From: Dermatophagoides farinae
Taxonomy: Eukaryota; Arthropoda; Arachnida; Sarcoptiformes; Pyroglyphidae
Length of the DNA: 64,000 bases
Assembly: GCF_024713945.1 (NCBI RefSeq)
Contig: NC_134681.1
Coordinates: 806,001-870,000, forward strand
Direction of reading: 5' to 3'
Below the pieces are notes generated by a model. It was not told the origin of the DNA, ran no database searches, and was given only the letters and a program-made list of their open reading frames with translations. Both the position numbers and the translations under genes were made by a program. Of the stretch, positions 62,610-64,000 are shown piece after piece. How positions within the stretch are numbered: position 1 is the first letter of the stretch; each line of letters begins with the position of its first letter.

Positions 62610-62778
62610 ATTGTATATATATAAAGTAAATTAATATTCATTAAGTATAATTAATAAAAATAATGATAAAAATGAATTAATGATGATGATGATGATGATG
62701 ATGGCTATGAATTTATCAATTCATTCATGAATCATGATTGATGATGTACTTGATAATTTGAAATGAATCATCATATGA

Positions 62779-64000
62779 TTAAAATACATATTCAGATACA
62801 ATAATATAAATGAGAGCTTTACTCATACCACTAAATTTATCATCAGGATATAGGCTTATTGTCAATTCAAGATCAACATCTTGTGGTCCTTGCAGCGGTT
62901 CAATCAATGCAACAATAATCTGATCAGAACGTGGCCGTCTTAATATGAAATCTTCACGTTTAGCTGGCCGCACATCATTACGTGTTGGCCGTGCCGAATT
63001 CAATGTTAAACTATATTTAACACCAGGTATAGCGAATACTTTACCACCCAATGAAACTAGATCAAAATATTCCAATGATTTTGGTATTCGTAGATTCGAA
63101 ACAATTGATAGATAATTGTATGAATAAGAAATTGGTTTGGATAGATCACGAAATCCCATAACACCATCTTGATGACGTAGACATCTAAGATGGATGGAAA
63201 AAAAATTTTTTTTCTCATCAAAATTTTGAAAATTCATTCGAAACTTACTTTTTAGTTTTCATTTCGAAAAAATATCCCTCCGGACAATCAATTGTAATAC
63301 AACGATAACTGCCACGAATATTCAAACAGAATTCATTGTCCTGACAAACATCATCTTGTTGTTCACATTCATCAATATCACGACAAATACTACCTTCTTT
63401 CAATGATTCATATCCAGGTGGACATATACAACGAAATGAACCAGGTACGTTAATACATTTATAATAACATAAGGATGATTGTTGTTGTTGTTGTAGTTGC
63501 TGCTGCTGCTGCTGATGTCTTTGTTGATCATCAATCTCTGAAATACGACCATCATTCATATATTCATCATTATTATGAATTAGATTTGATGATGTATTAA
63601 ACATTTCACATTCATTTTCATCAATACAGCTATGGCCATCATTATCTAGTTTATATCCAGAATAACATGAACATTTATATGATCCAATATAATTCTGGCA
63701 ATGATGATGACATTTATTTAATGTTCGATTCTGGCATTCATCTATATCGATACATTTCATGTTAATATAGTTGATATTTTTATCATTATCATCATTAATG
63801 TCGATGAATATCGATGATGATGATGATTCGAAAATCTTTTCATCATTGATAATTTGACGATATCCTTGACGACATTCACAACGATATGATCCAATCGTAT
63901 TAACACATTTTTGTGTTTCAGGATATTCACACAATAATTCATCACCTTGTTCACATTCATCAATATCTTCGCAGATACCATCACGTGTTGCAATAAAACC
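62779..64000 (-). CDS. calcium-binding EGF matrix protein, fibulin/hemicentin-like, 3' part
   Basis: Secreted extracellular-matrix type protein; only the C-terminal part is in the window and the frame is open through base 64000. Exons: 64000-63249 and 63184-62779 (GTAAGT/TTAG intron, phase closes). Four calcium-binding EGF domains can be read, each opening with D-I/E-D/N-E-C: DIDECEQGDELLC, DIDECQNRTLNKC, DENECEMF and DIDECEQQDDVC, with the consensus asparagine/aromatic stretch (GSYRC, GSYKC, GSFRC). The last EGF has the CITIDC PEGYFF spacing seen in terminal fibulin EGF domains. A 135-residue C-terminal module ending VSEYVF has the size and position of a fibulin-type module. EGF1 has a Ser/Asp/Asn-rich insertion between its fifth and sixth Cys, and EGF3 a Gln-rich insertion between its first and second Cys. 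Fibulin versus hemicentin cannot be decided without the N-terminus. Confidence 0.85.

Overview
The window looks like nuclear DNA from a small, very AT-rich arthropod genome. Intergenic DNA is saturated with (CA)n, (GA)n, (CAA)n and (ATG)n microsatellites and A/T homopolymers. Introns are short (about 60-95 bp in the fatty acid synthase gene) and begin with GTATG or GTAAG. The proteins are clearly animal: cytosolic type I fatty acid synthase, UBL3, DUSP12/YVH1, ceramide kinase, and a calcium-binding EGF matrix protein. An astigmatid mite (dust-mite type) fits best, but the species assignment is inference.

Layout. Bases 1 to about 28,200 hold no gene I can support: microsatellites (including GA/TC arrays up to about 220 bp), poly-A/T runs and a few good hairpins. 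From 28,277 to 36,614 (minus) lies a complete seven-exon fatty acid synthase gene of 2,637 codons with domains KS-AT-DH-pseudoMT-ER-KR-ACP-TE; its thioesterase has lost catalytic residues. At 39,300-40,100 (minus) is a six-exon UBL3 gene of 127 residues. Just upstream of its start codon lies a recent 1.43-kb tandem duplication (40,194-43,058). Bases 43,059-51,886 are gene-poor, with one island of non-repetitive DNA at 48,555-49,770 carrying possible decayed coding or transposon remnants. A single-exon DUSP12-like gene follows (51,899-52,972, plus). It converges on a six-exon ceramide kinase gene (53,333-59,270, minus) that carries a one-base frameshift in its catalytic domain. The window ends inside an EGF/fibulin-type matrix protein gene (62,779-64,000, minus, 5' part missing).

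Exon structures were built by hand from splice consensus and reading phase. For the fatty acid synthase and UBL3 genes all phases close perfectly. For ceramide kinase they close only if one base is treated as an insertion. Fatty acid synthase makes acyl chains, ceramide kinase phosphorylates a sphingolipid, and UBL3 is predicted to be lipid-anchored, but nothing in the sequence suggests they form a cluster or operon.

I did not find a convincing new multi-gene system. The observations most worth following are the fatty acid synthase with a catalytically dead thioesterase, the promoter-proximal tandem duplication, the ceramide kinase frameshift, and the unexplained island at 48.6-49.8 kb.
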